Shown here piece by piece: positions 7,601-16,444 of a stretch of DNA of 41,328 bases. Each line of letters starts with the position of its first letter. Position 1 is the stretch's first letter. The translations under genes were made by a program, and so were the position numbers. Under the pieces are notes generated by a model. It saw only the letters and a program-made list of their open reading frames with translations. It did not search any database and was not told the origin of the DNA. The stretch covers positions 1 to 41,328 of the forward strand of contig NZ_JDUI01000016.1 in NCBI RefSeq assembly GCF_000771405.1. Direction: 5' to 3'. The DNA is from Bifidobacterium pullorum DSM 20433 (GTDB lineage Bacteria; Actinomycetota; Actinomycetes; Actinomycetales; Bifidobacteriaceae).

Positions 7601-9496
7601 ATGAAACTGCTGTTGCGTTTCCTCAAGCCGTACAAGGGCCTGATCGCGGCGACCACGCTGGCGCTGCTGCTGGATGTGGCCGGCGCGCTGTTCATCCCGA
7701 CGATCCTCGCCGAAATGATCAACATCGGCACCACGGAGAGCGGCATCGACCACATCATCGTCACCGGCGCGGCCATGCTCGCCGTGACCGTAGTCTCCGG
7801 CGCCGCCGCATTGGCTGGCAGCTGGCTGTGCGCCAAGCTGTGCGCGAATGTCGGCCGTGACATCCGCAACGCCATCTACGATTCCTCGCTCGCCTTCTCG
7901 GACGGCGATTTCAAGGAGTTCGGCACCGGTTCGATGATCACCCGCACACTCAACGACGTCAACGTCATCCAGCAGGCGTTGATGATCGGCATGCAGATCC
8001 TGCTGCCCGTGCCGATCATCTGCGTGATGGGCGTGGCGCTGTCCTTCTCGCTCGACGTGCAGATGGGGTGGGTCATGCTCGCCGTGGTCATCTTCGTGCT
8101 GATCCTGGCGGCGATTATCGTGTGGAAGGCCGCCGGCATCTTCGAGAAACTGCAGGGCTTCATCGACCGCATGAACGTGGTGCTGCGCGAGAACATCACC
8201 GGCGTGCGCGTCATCCGCGCCTTCGGCCGGGACCGCCATGAGATCAAGCGACTCGACAAGTCGTTCTCCGACTACGCGAACAACGCGATCCGCGTCAACT
8301 ATCTGTTCGCCGGGTTGGACAGCCTCACCTTCTTCCTGATGAACATCGCCATCGTGCTGATCATCTGGGTGGGCGGCGACCGCGTCGGCGCCCATGCGAT
8401 GCAGATCGGCGACATCACCGCGCTGATCGAATACTCAATCCTGATCCTCTTCTACATCATGATGGCCCAGTTCGGCGCGCTGATGGTGCCGCGCGCGATC
8501 ATCTGCATCGGCCGCGTGCGCGAGGTGGTCGAGAAGCAGCCGAGCATCCGCGACGGCCAGCCGACCGAGGCCTCCACCCGCGAGGCCACGCAGGCCTGGA
8601 TCGGGCAGACCGACGACGGCCGGCAGATTGTGCCGCAACCGGACGCCGCAACCGGTGCGATGATGACGTTGGAGGAGATGGCCAAGGCCCGTGCCGCCAA
8701 CAACCCGAACCCGAAGGTCGCCTGCTTCAACCATCTCTCGTTCCGTTTCCCGGACGCGGAGGAGGATACGCTGCACGACCTGACGTTCTCCTGCCGCCGC
8801 GGACAGACCACCGCCATTATCGGTCCGACCGGTTCCGGCAAGTCGACGGTCGCCCGGCTGATGCTGCGCCTGCTCGACGCAACCGACGGCCGCGTGCTCC
8901 TGCACGGCCGCAACGTCAAGGACATGACCCAGCACGAGCTGCGCGAGCACATCGCCTACGTGCCGCAGAAGGCCTGGCTGTTCTCCGGCACGATCGCAGA
9001 CAACCTGCGGTACGGCAATCCCAACGCCACCGAGGAGGAGATGTGGCACGCGCTCGAGGTGGCCCAGTCCGGCTTCGTCAAGGAACTGCCGCTGGGACTG
9101 AACACCCGCGTGGCGCAGGGCGGCACGAACTTCTCGGGCGGCCAGCGCCAGCGTCTGGCCATCGCCCGCGCCCTGACGCGCAAGGCCGACCTGTACATCT
9201 TCGATGACAGCTTCTCGGCGCTCGACTTCGCCACCGACGCGGCGCTGCGCAAGGCGCTGGCCACCGAGGTCAAGGATTCGGCCATGCTGATCATCGCCCA
9301 GCGCGTAAGCACCATCGTGCACGCCGACCAGATCATCGTGCTTGAGGACGGCCACCTCAAGGGCCGGGGCACCCACGAGGAACTGATGCGCACCTGCGAC
9401 ACCTATCAGGGCATAGCCCGTTCGCAGATGCGGGCCGAGGACCTCGCCGCCCTCGACGAGGCCGCGGACGTCACCGGAAAGGAGGAGAACCGATGA
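7601..9496 (+). CDS. ABC multidrug exporter, half-transporter with degenerate nucleotide site
   Basis: Fused membrane-plus-ATPase protein of 631 residues: six membrane segments (about 15-305), a long linker (about 310-375), then the nucleotide-binding domain. Walker A is GPTGSGKST (about 408), the signature FSGGQRQ (about 511), and Walker B YIFDDSFSALD (about 531). The catalytic Glu after Walker B is replaced by Asp, the hallmark of the inactive site of heterodimeric exporters. Its stop overlaps the next start by four bases (ATGA), so the two proteins are translationally coupled. Substrate unknown; drug efflux is inferred from MarR linkage. Confidence 0.92.
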   Translation: MKLLLRFLKPYKGLIAATTLALLLDVAGALFIPTILAEMINIGTTESGIDHIIVTGAAMLAVTVVSGAAALAGSWLCAKLCANVGRDIRNAIYDSSLAFSDGDFKEFGTGSMITRTLNDVNVIQQALMIGMQILLPVPIICVMGVALSFSLDVQMGWVMLAVVIFVLILAAIIVWKAAGIFEKLQGFIDRMNVVLRENITGVRVIRAFGRDRHEIKRLDKSFSDYANNAIRVNYLFAGLDSLTFFLMNIAIVLIIWVGGDRVGAHAMQIGDITALIEYSILILFYIMMAQFGALMVPRAIICIGRVREVVEKQPSIRDGQPTEASTREATQAWIGQTDDGRQIVPQPDAATGAMMTLEEMAKARAANNPNPKVACFNHLSFRFPDAEEDTLHDLTFSCRRGQTTAIIGPTGSGKSTVARLMLRLLDATDGRVLLHGRNVKDMTQHELREHIAYVPQKAWLFSGTIADNLRYGNPNATEEEMWHALEVAQSGFVKELPLGLNTRVAQGGTNFSGGQRQRLAIARALTRKADLYIFDDSFSALDFATDAALRKALATEVKDSAMLIIAQRVSTIVHADQIIVLEDGHLKGRGTHEELMRTCDTYQGIARSQMRAEDLAALDEAADVTGKEENR

Positions 9497-11391
9497 GCAC
9501 CACCGAACACACCGATGAGATTCGCCCGGAGCATGCCGGCCACGACGGTTCGGCCACCGATACGCCGCATGACCCCGTCGTACAGGCGGACCTCGCCCCG
9601 GAAGAGGAGGAGCTGGAGGTTCCCCGCGACCTGAAGGCCACCATCCGGCGCATGTGGGACGCGGCCCGCGAACAGCACTGGCGGCTCTATGTGGTCGGCA
9701 CCGCGCTGGTGTTCTACGTGATCATCACGCTGGCCGGACCGATCTACACCGCCTACCTGCTCGACCTGCTGTGGGAGAAGATCCAGGCGGCGTGGAGCGG
9801 CGAGACCGCGTTCACCGTCACTTGGACGGACGGTGGCATCCAGATCATGGGATTGCTGCTGCTGTACACCGTGCAGTGGGTGTTCTACTCCACCCAGACC
9901 TTCGTGATGGCGAGTTTCGCGGAGCGGCTGAACCTGAAGCTGCGCAACCAGGTGGGCGTCAAGCTGACCAAGCTGCCGCTCAAGTACTATGACGCGCACC
10001 AGCCCGGCCGCATCATCAGCCGTGTGACGAACGACCTGGACAAGACCAGCGAGGTGCTGCAGACCGGTCTGCTGCGTCTGCTCACCGCGGTGGGCAACGT
10101 GACCGGCGCCGTGATCATGATGTTCACGATCAACGTCTGGCTCACGCTGATCTTCCTGGTGTTCGCCATCGGATCGTCGTTCGTCACCAAGGTCGTGGCG
10201 CACAAGACGCTGGTCCTGGCCGCCGAACGCCAGCGCAGCGTCGGCATCCTGACCGGCCACGTCGAGGAGGCGTACTCCGGGCGCGCGATCATCCGCGCGT
10301 TCAACCAGGAGGATTCCAGTTCCCGCCGCATCCATGAGGCCACCCAGGACCTGGCCGACACCACGCGCCGCGCCGACTTCATGACCAACGCCATCAACCC
10401 GGCGATCCGCCTGATCACCCGCTTCGCGCAGGTGTTCATCGCGGTGTTGGGAGGCTTCTTCCTGACCACCGGCACCCTGACGATCGGCACCTTCCAGGCC
10501 TTCTTCCAGTACATCAACCAGGCCTCCGAGCCGCTGACCGAGCTGTCGTTCATGATCAACAGCCTGCAGTCGGCCTTGGCTTCGGTGGAGCGCGTGTTCG
10601 ACATCCTGGACGAGGAGGAGATCGAGCCCGATCCCGCCGAACCGGAGCATGTGCCCGAGCCGATCCGCGGACGTGTGGATTTCGAGCACGTCAAGTTCGG
10701 CTACGACCCGGACCGTCCGCTGATGAAGGACGTCTCCTTCACCGCGGAGCCCGGCCACCGCACCGCCATCGTCGGCTCGACCGGCGCCGGCAAGACCACG
10801 CTGATCAACCTGCTCATGCGGTTCTACGAGATCGACGGCGGCCACATCCGCCTCGACGGCGTGGACACGCATACGATGGACCGGATGGACCTGCGCCGCC
10901 ATTTCGGCATGGTGCTGCAGGACGCCTGGCTGTTCGACGGCACGATCGCCGAGAACATCGCCTACGGCCGCCCGGACGCCACGCGCGAGCAGATCATCGA
11001 GGCCGCCAAGATGGCGCGCGTCGACTACTTCGTGCGCACGCTGCCCGACGGCTACGACACCCGGCTGTCCAACGACGCGGAGAACATCAGCCAGGGCCAG
11101 CGCCAGCTGCTGACCATCGCCCGCGTGATCCTGTGCGATCCGAAGATCCTGATCCTCGACGAGGCCACCTCCTCCGTGGACACGCACACCGAGCAGGAGA
11201 TCGGCAAGGCGATGGACACGCTGATGCACGGCCGCACGAGCTTCGTGATCGCGCACCGCCTGTCAACGATTGTTGACGCGGACCTGATCCTGGTCATGGA
11301 CCACGGCACGATCATCGAACAGGGCACGCACGCCGAGCTGCTGGCCGCGGACGGCGCCTACGCCAAGCTGTACAACAGCCAGTTCGCGTAG
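9493..11391 (+). CDS. ABC multidrug exporter, partner half-transporter
   Basis: Second half of the pump, 632 residues, with a roughly 60-residue charged N-terminal extension before the membrane domain. Walker A is GSTGAGKTT (about 428) and Walker B ILILDEATSSVD (about 552) keeps the catalytic Glu. Its signature, ISQGQRQL, departs from LSGGQ. Together with the Asp in the upstream partner this gives one complete and one degenerate ATP site, as in LmrCD, BmrCD and TM287/288. A strong terminator follows, so the operon is MarR plus two ABC genes. Confidence 0.92.
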   Translation: MSTTEHTDEIRPEHAGHDGSATDTPHDPVVQADLAPEEEELEVPRDLKATIRRMWDAAREQHWRLYVVGTALVFYVIITLAGPIYTAYLLDLLWEKIQAAWSGETAFTVTWTDGGIQIMGLLLLYTVQWVFYSTQTFVMASFAERLNLKLRNQVGVKLTKLPLKYYDAHQPGRIISRVTNDLDKTSEVLQTGLLRLLTAVGNVTGAVIMMFTINVWLTLIFLVFAIGSSFVTKVVAHKTLVLAAERQRSVGILTGHVEEAYSGRAIIRAFNQEDSSSRRIHEATQDLADTTRRADFMTNAINPAIRLITRFAQVFIAVLGGFFLTTGTLTIGTFQAFFQYINQASEPLTELSFMINSLQSALASVERVFDILDEEEIEPDPAEPEHVPEPIRGRVDFEHVKFGYDPDRPLMKDVSFTAEPGHRTAIVGSTGAGKTTLINLLMRFYEIDGGHIRLDGVDTHTMDRMDLRRHFGMVLQDAWLFDGTIAENIAYGRPDATREQIIEAAKMARVDYFVRTLPDGYDTRLSNDAENISQGQRQLLTIARVILCDPKILILDEATSSVDTHTEQEIGKAMDTLMHGRTSFVIAHRLSTIVDADLILVMDHGTIIEQGTHAELLAADGAYAKLYNSQFA

Positions 11392-11419
11392 GATTCGACC
11401 GCCCACGGCAATACAAACC

Positions 11420-11458
11420 CGAACGGCCCCCGATTCCCGCAGGAACGGGGGCCGTTCG
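11420..11458 (+). terminator. ABC operon terminator
   Basis: A perfect 13-bp stem, CGAACGGCCCCCG against CGGGGGCCGTTCG, with a 13-nt loop starts 29 bp after the last ABC stop. There is no T-run. Confidence 0.75.
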
Positions 11459-11623
11459 CATAGCATCCGCCGATGATCCAGCCATACCGCCGATGGATAC
11501 CGAAACAACGTCGTCCACCTGATGAGCGTCGGCAGCGGCGGGTGGTATCATCTCGATACAACGTTGACGCATCCGCGGGGTGCCGCGGGACCGACTGCAA
11601 CCAAAGGGGAGCGCGATATAGAG

Positions 11624-12298
11624 ATGCAGGACGTCAGGGAATCGACGGCGAACGCGACCTGGAGCCGCATGCTGGCGGGCAACCGCCGGTTCGCCGAAGG
11701 CAAGGCCGAGCATCCGTGGCAGGATGCGGAGACACGCGAATCGCTGATCGACCGGCAGACACCGGATGCAGCCGTGCTGGCCTGCTCCGACTCGCGCGTA
11801 CCGCCGGAGATCATCTTCGATGCCGGGCTCGGCGACCTGTTCACGGTCCGCAACGCCGGCCACATGGTGGACGACGCGGCGATCGCATCGCTGGAGTACG
11901 CGGTCGCCAAGCTCCATGTCAGCCTGCTGGTCGTCCTCGGCCATGAGCGCTGCGGCGCGGTCGCGATGGCGTCGGACGGCCTCGACGCCCTGCTCGCCCG
12001 GGCCACCGCCGAGATCGAAGACTCCCTGGCGGCGGCCGAGGCGATGGATACGCTGGACGAGCGCATCGCCGAGGACGCGTCGATCATCATGCGTCAGATC
12101 GGGTTCTCGGTCTGGCAGGCGCGCGAAGCGGAGCTGGAGGACGCCGCCGACTACGAGCGCGTGCACATCGCCCGCACGATCGAGGAACTGGTGACCCGGT
12201 CGGAGGTCATCCAGTCCGCGTTGGCCGAGGAGCGTCTGATGATCGTCGGCGCCCGCTACCAGCTGGAATCCGGCAAGGTGGAGGTCCTGAGCTTCTAG
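11624..12298 (+). CDS. beta-class carbonic anhydrase
   Basis: Zinc enzyme of 224 residues interconverting CO2 and bicarbonate. The zinc ligands are visible: Cys54 in ACSDSRVPPE, with the Asp56-Arg58 dyad, then His107 and Cys110 in GHERCG. The core VRNAGHMVDDAAIASLEYAV is typical of bacterial beta enzymes. The start at 11624 gives normal family length; AAAGGGGA lies about 13 bases upstream, a little far. Bicarbonate made here would feed PEP carboxylase and fatty acid synthesis. The stop codon overlaps that of the convergent reductase gene (shared CTAG), and no terminator separates them. Confidence 0.92.
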   Translation: MQDVRESTANATWSRMLAGNRRFAEGKAEHPWQDAETRESLIDRQTPDAAVLACSDSRVPPEIIFDAGLGDLFTVRNAGHMVDDAAIASLEYAVAKLHVSLLVVLGHERCGAVAMASDGLDALLARATAEIEDSLAAAEAMDTLDERIAEDASIIMRQIGFSVWQAREAELEDAADYERVHIARTIEELVTRSEVIQSALAEERLMIVGARYQLESGKVEVLSF

Positions 12299-14064
12299 GC
12301 GCCGAGCAGGTCCAGCATCTGGGCCACGTTCCGCTTGCCGAACTCGATCGTCTGCGAGCCGTCGGCTTTCGTGATGACGATGCACGGCACGCTCATCACG
12401 TTGTAGTGGTCCTTGATGTCCGGGAAGTGCGCCACGTCATAAGCCTCGGCCCGTACCAGCGGGTTGGCGGCGGCGATGCGCTGCGCGGCGAGCACGGTCT
12501 CCGGGCACATCGTGCAGGTCAGCGAGACCAGCAGCATGATGTTCACCGGCTCCTTGATCGCGTCGATACGGGACGTCGCGTCGGCATCCAGCGCCTGGCC
12601 GGGGCCGGCCGCGTTATACAGGCCCAACACGAACGAGTTGAACTCGTGGCCGCTGGGCACGCCATGGAACGCGAGTCCGGTCGGGCGCACGTCGCCGTCC
12701 CCGTCCGCCACGCACATCCGCACGCAGGGCAGCGCCTCGGGCAGCACGCCGGCCGGGTCATACGCCGCATCGGCTGCGGCCGTATGCCGTTCGACGGCGA
12801 TCCTGCCGCCGCTCAACGCGGCCAGTTCGCCGATGAAGCCGTCAAGCTGCGCCGACAGCGGGGAACCGTCGAGATCCAGACGCAGGGTCACCGGACGCGC
12901 CATGCGGCCGAACACCACGTCGAGCTGTTTGCGGATCGCGTCGTTGAAGAAGCCGGACGACTTGCCGACGGCACCGGATGCGGCATCGGCGGAACCCCCG
13001 TCGCGCGTGGACGCAGGGGCCGGGGACGTGCCGGAACGGGCCGCCGAAGCCGCCGCATCGCGTTCCCGACGCTCGTACGCCGAATCGACGGGACGCGGCG
13101 GCACCAGACCGGTCCGCTCGCTCATCTGCGAGGCGTACCGCTCCAATTCCACGGCCGCAATCGCACCGTCGGCGGTCGCGGTGACGACCTGCCGCAGGTT
13201 CTTGACGCGCAGGTCGCCCGCCGCATACACGCCCGGCACCGAGGTCTCCAGATAGCCGTGCGTGACCACATACCCCTGCTCGTCAAGTTCGACGACGCCG
13301 CGTACCAGGTCGGTGGCGGGCACGTAACCGGCGAATACAAAGACGCCGAATGTGCCACCCGCCGACGGCCGCCACGTCTCGACGGCCCCGGACGCCACGT
13401 CGCGGATCGTCGCCTCGGTCAGGCCACCCTGCCCGGCGGTGACGCCGTCGAGCACGGTGTGGTAGCGCACCTCGATCTTCGGGTTGTCCTTCGCCTCGGC
13501 GGCCACCGACGCATCGCAGGTGAAGTCGTCCTCGCGCACCAGGATCGTGACCTTGCTGGCGTACTTGGTGAGGAACACCGCTTCCTCGGCCGCGGCGAAC
13601 CCGCCGCCGATCACCAGCACCTCACGGCCGGTGAAGAACTCGCCGTCGCAGGTCGCGCAGTAGGCCACGCCGCGGCCGGCGTATTCGGATTCCCCTTCGA
13701 ACCCGAGCTTGCGCGGGCTGGCACCGGTGGCCACCAGGATGCCGAAGGTCCTCAAATCGCCGCGCGAGGTGTGCACGACCTTGACATCGCCCTCCACATC
13801 CAGACCGGTCGCCTCGGCGCTAAGGAACTCGGCGCCGAAATCCTGCGCCTGCCGGCGCATCGTGGCCGTCAGCGCCCTACCGCTGGTCGTGCCGACGCCC
13901 GGATAATTGACCACTTCATCGGTGATGGTGATCTGGCCGCCGAAATCGGCCTTCTCCAGGATCAGCACGCGGTAGCGCGCCCGGGCCAGATACAGGCCCG
14001 CGGTCAGGCCGGCGGGGCCGCCGCCGATCACAATCACGTCATAGAGATTCTCGTCCTGGACCAT
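12295..14064 (-). CDS. thioredoxin reductase-like flavoprotein fused to AhpF-type thioredoxin folds
   Basis: Protein of 589 residues, a probable peroxiredoxin reductase. Residues 1 to about 310 form a TrxB-like module: FAD motif VIGGGPAG, redox pair Cys136/Cys139 in CATCD, and second nucleotide motif GGGFAAAEEA. The HRR motif that binds NADPH is absent (VREDDF stands there), which suggests NADH. After a low-complexity linker (about 325-370), two thioredoxin folds resemble the N-terminal domain of AhpF; the second has Cys517/Cys520 in SLTCTMCPET and the cis-Pro region NVMSVPCIV. This order is the reverse of enterobacterial AhpF. It follows ahpC in the same direction, 130 bp downstream, with a hairpin between, so AhpC is the likely partner. 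Confidence 0.88.
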   Translation of the reverse strand: MVQDENLYDVIVIGGGPAGLTAGLYLARARYRVLILEKADFGGQITITDEVVNYPGVGTTSGRALTATMRRQAQDFGAEFLSAEATGLDVEGDVKVVHTSRGDLRTFGILVATGASPRKLGFEGESEYAGRGVAYCATCDGEFFTGREVLVIGGGFAAAEEAVFLTKYASKVTILVREDDFTCDASVAAEAKDNPKIEVRYHTVLDGVTAGQGGLTEATIRDVASGAVETWRPSAGGTFGVFVFAGYVPATDLVRGVVELDEQGYVVTHGYLETSVPGVYAAGDLRVKNLRQVVTATADGAIAAVELERYASQMSERTGLVPPRPVDSAYERRERDAAASAARSGTSPAPASTRDGGSADAASGAVGKSSGFFNDAIRKQLDVVFGRMARPVTLRLDLDGSPLSAQLDGFIGELAALSGGRIAVERHTAAADAAYDPAGVLPEALPCVRMCVADGDGDVRPTGLAFHGVPSGHEFNSFVLGLYNAAGPGQALDADATSRIDAIKEPVNIMLLVSLTCTMCPETVLAAQRIAAANPLVRAEAYDVAHFPDIKDHYNVMSVPCIVITKADGSQTIEFGKRNVAQMLDLLGA

Positions 14065-14111
14065 TGCGTCCTCCTTCCATCACCCCGTACCGGTAGTCCG
14101 ACCGCGACGGT

Positions 14112-14147
14112 GAGGGGAGACCGTGCATCACGCACCGGTCTCCCCTC
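14112..14147 (-). terminator. hairpin between ahpC and the reductase gene
   Basis: GAGGGGAGACC (14112-14122) pairs with GGTCTCCCCTC (14137-14147), an 11-bp stem extended inward by GTGC/GCAC with one bulge. It lies between two co-directional genes, so it may be a partial terminator that lets ahpC exceed the reductase, or an mRNA-stabilising 3' structure. Confidence 0.6.
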
Positions 14148-14194
14148 GTCATCGGTTGTCAGCCGTATCGACCGCTGTCAGGGGTGTACCCGAA

Positions 14195-14758
14195 TCAGAG
14201 CTGGCCGACCAGATCCAGCGTCGGCTCGATGGTCTCGTCGCCGGGCTGCCACTTGGCCGGGCAGACCTGGTCGCCATGCTCGTACACGAACTGCGAGGCC
14301 TGCACGCGGCGCAGCAGTTCGTCGGCGTTACGGCCCACATTCGAGGAGATGACCTCATAGGCCACGACCTTGCCCTCGGGGTTGACGATGAAGTCGCCGC
14401 GCTCCGCCTGGCCAAGCTCCTCGTTGTAGGTGTCGAGGTCGCGGGCCAGCGCGGCGGTCGGATCGGCCAGCATCGGGTACTGGATCTTGGCGATCTTCTC
14501 GTTGGCGTCGTGCCAGGCCTTGTGCACGAAGTGGGTGTCGCAGGACACCGAGTAGATCTCGCAGCCGATGGCCTTGAACTCGTCGTACTTGGCGGCCAGG
14601 TCCTCAAGCTCGGTCGGACACACGAACGTGAAGTCGGCCGGATAGAAGAAGAACACCGACCAGTGACCGAGCACGTCGGCCTTGCTCACTTCATGGAAGG
14701 CGTCGTTCTGGTAGGCGTTGACGGTGAAATCCGTAAGTTCATGCTGCAGAAGGGTCAT
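14195..14758 (-). CDS. ahpC: alkyl hydroperoxide reductase C, 2-Cys peroxiredoxin
   Basis: Typical AhpC-type peroxiredoxin of 187 residues that reduces hydrogen peroxide and organic peroxides. The peroxidatic Cys47 is in FTFVCPTE and the resolving Cys166 in DQVCPAKW, the usual spacing. The GGLG and YF motifs of peroxide-sensitive eukaryotic enzymes are not evident. AAAGGA sits at good distance from the ATG at 14758. It is the first gene of a likely unit with the downstream flavoprotein, and diverges from the CNNM/CBS gene. Two tandem inverted repeats in the divergent gap are candidate operator sites. Confidence 0.96.
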   Translation of the reverse strand: MTLLQHELTDFTVNAYQNDAFHEVSKADVLGHWSVFFFYPADFTFVCPTELEDLAAKYDEFKAIGCEIYSVSCDTHFVHKAWHDANEKIAKIQYPMLADPTAALARDLDTYNEELGQAERGDFIVNPEGKVVAYEVISSNVGRNADELLRRVQASQFVYEHGDQVCPAKWQPGDETIEPTLDLVGQL

Positions 14759-14816
14759 TGTCGTTCCTTTCGTTATGACGCGGGGACGGCGTGATCGCGC
14801 CGTCGCGTCTGCCTTC

Positions 14817-14853
14817 ATCGTAGCCAAGAAACCTTGGAATTCCAGTCCTGGAA
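14817..14853 (-). promoter_or_regulatory. candidate ahpC promoter with two adjacent inverted repeats
   Basis: On the minus strand TACGAT (14817-14822) is a plausible -10, 17 bp from a weak -35 (14840-14845). The spacer holds CCAAG-aaac-CTTGG (14824-14837), and the -35 is part of TTCCAG-tc-CTGGAA (14840-14853). Such placement suits a repressor or redox regulator. Inferred from symmetry; no factor is assigned. Confidence 0.4.
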
Positions 14854-14930
14854 CTGTGAGATTGCCCACACGGCCGACCCCCGAACGGCCGGCACCCCCA
14901 TTGACGTGCCAATGCCCTAGTGTTGATGAC

Positions 14931-16238
14931 ATGTCACTTGGTTTGAACATCCTGCTCATCTTCGTGTTCCTGTTGGTCGGCGCCGTGTTCGCCGGCACCG
15001 AGCTGGCGCTGGTCTCGCTGCGCGGCTCCCAGATCGAGCAGATGGAACAGACCGACGCGAGAGGAGCCCGCGTCGCCAAAATCGCCCGCGACCCCAACAC
15101 CTTCCTGTCCACCGTGCAGATCGGCGTCACGCTCTCCGGCTTCCTGTCGGCATCGTTCGGCGCCTCGTCGCTCGCCCCATACATCATCCCCGTCGTCCAA
15201 GGCTGGGGCGTGCCGAGCGTGGTGGCCAATCCGCTGGTCACCGTGGTGCTGACCCTAGTCATCTCCTACTGTTCGATCGTGATCTCCGAGATGGTGCCCA
15301 AGCGCATCGCCATGCAGAAGGCCGAGCAGATCTCCCGTGCCGTCGTGCCCGCCATCGACGCGTTCGCGAAGGTCTGCAAGCCGATCATCTGGCTGATCGG
15401 CAAGAACACGAACGGCATCGTCCGCCTGCTCGGCTTCGACCCGAACGAGACGGAAAGCGAGGTCTCCGACGAGGAGCTGCGCGTGCTCGTCAACACGAAC
15501 ACCAACCTGAGCAAGGACGAGCGCACCATCCTCGACGATGTCTTCGACGCCTCGGAGACCATCGTGGCCGAGGTCATGCGCCCGCGCGCCGACGTGGTGT
15601 TCCTGGACGGCGACATGACGCTTGAGGAGGCCGCCGCCTACGTGCGTGAGATGCCGTACTCCCGTTACCCGGTGACCGGCAAGGACTTCGACGACGTGCT
15701 CGGATTCGTGCATGTGCGCGACCTGCTCGACGTGCGCGACCCGAACGCCAAGATCGTGGCCGACGTGGTGCGCGAGGGCATCTCCCTGCCCGGCACGTCC
15801 AAGCTGCTGCCGAGCCTGTCGCTGCTGCGCAAGCGCGGCATCCACCTGGCCGTGGTCATCGACGAGTACGGCGGCACGGACGGCATCGTGACGCTGGAGG
15901 ATATGACCGAGGAACTGGTGGGCGATATCCGCGACGAATACGACCTGCCCGAGGAGAAGGGCGGGGAGCACCGCGAAACGACCGTATTCGTTGACGGCGT
16001 GGCCACCATTGAGGGCGGCACCACGCTGGAGGACTTCGAGGACCTGACCGGCATCGAGCTCGCCGACGGCCCGTACGAGACGGTGGCCGGCTACTTCCTG
16101 GCCCAGACCGGCAAGATGGGTGCCGAAGGCGACGTGCTGCACTCCGACGACGGCTATGACATGGTGATCACCAAGGTCGACGGCCGCCGCATCGAGACCA
16201 TCGAGGTCCGCAAGCAGACCGCGGAATCCAACGACTGA
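14931..16238 (+). CDS. CNNM/CBS-domain membrane protein (HlyC/CorC family)
   Basis: Protein of 435 residues with the order DUF21/CNNM membrane domain (about 1-190), two CBS domains (about 205-330) and a C-terminal CorC/HlyC domain (about 345-430). Three to four hydrophobic segments are visible, the first being LGLNILLIFVFLLVGAVFAG. The sequence GIHLAVVIDEYGGTDGIVTL marks the second CBS domain. Relatives handle Mg2+ or Co2+ efflux; older hemolysin labels are unreliable. The start at 14931 gives the family N-terminus but has no clear Shine-Dalgarno site. It is flanked by oxidative-stress genes but transcribed away from ahpC. Confidence 0.9.
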   Translation: MSLGLNILLIFVFLLVGAVFAGTELALVSLRGSQIEQMEQTDARGARVAKIARDPNTFLSTVQIGVTLSGFLSASFGASSLAPYIIPVVQGWGVPSVVANPLVTVVLTLVISYCSIVISEMVPKRIAMQKAEQISRAVVPAIDAFAKVCKPIIWLIGKNTNGIVRLLGFDPNETESEVSDEELRVLVNTNTNLSKDERTILDDVFDASETIVAEVMRPRADVVFLDGDMTLEEAAAYVREMPYSRYPVTGKDFDDVLGFVHVRDLLDVRDPNAKIVADVVREGISLPGTSKLLPSLSLLRKRGIHLAVVIDEYGGTDGIVTLEDMTEELVGDIRDEYDLPEEKGGEHRETTVFVDGVATIEGGTTLEDFEDLTGIELADGPYETVAGYFLAQTGKMGAEGDVLHSDDGYDMVITKVDGRRIETIEVRKQTAESND

Positions 16239-16310
16239 TCCCGTCCGTCACCCATCGCCCGCACGCAGGCGCGACGCCCCCATTATCGGGGGCACGTCGC
16301 GGGGACGGGA
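16239..16310 (+). terminator. nested hairpin after the CNNM gene
   Basis: GCGACG-CCCCC pairs with GGGGG-ca-CGTCGC (16271-16300). Outer arms TCCCGTCC (16239-16246) and GGACGGGA (16303-16310) also pair. It starts at the stop codon, so it probably ends this transcript before dps. Confidence 0.6.
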
Positions 16311-16390
16311 CGACCGCGGAATCCACGCGCCATCGCGGGCCGACCATGACGCGCCGGCCGTCCAGTACGTCGTCAGCGTAATCGCCAACC

Positions 16391-16419
16391 GGGTGGTTCC
16401 ACGTAGACTGGAACCACCC
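16391..16419 (+). promoter_or_regulatory. inverted repeat upstream of dps
   Basis: A perfect 11-bp inverted repeat, GGGTGGTTCCA-cgtagac-TGGAACCACCC, ends 25 bp before the dps start. Its core TTCCA...TGGAA recurs upstream of ahpC. It may be an operator or a 5'-UTR hairpin just before the ribosome-binding site. Confidence 0.55.
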
Positions 16420-16444
16420 ATACCATCGAGGGAAAGGAAACGTT

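Noticed and set aside
14881..14930. Promoter TTGACG at 14901 for the CNNM gene
   Set aside because: No acceptable -10 lies 16-18 bp downstream before the start codon, so it was not listed as a feature.
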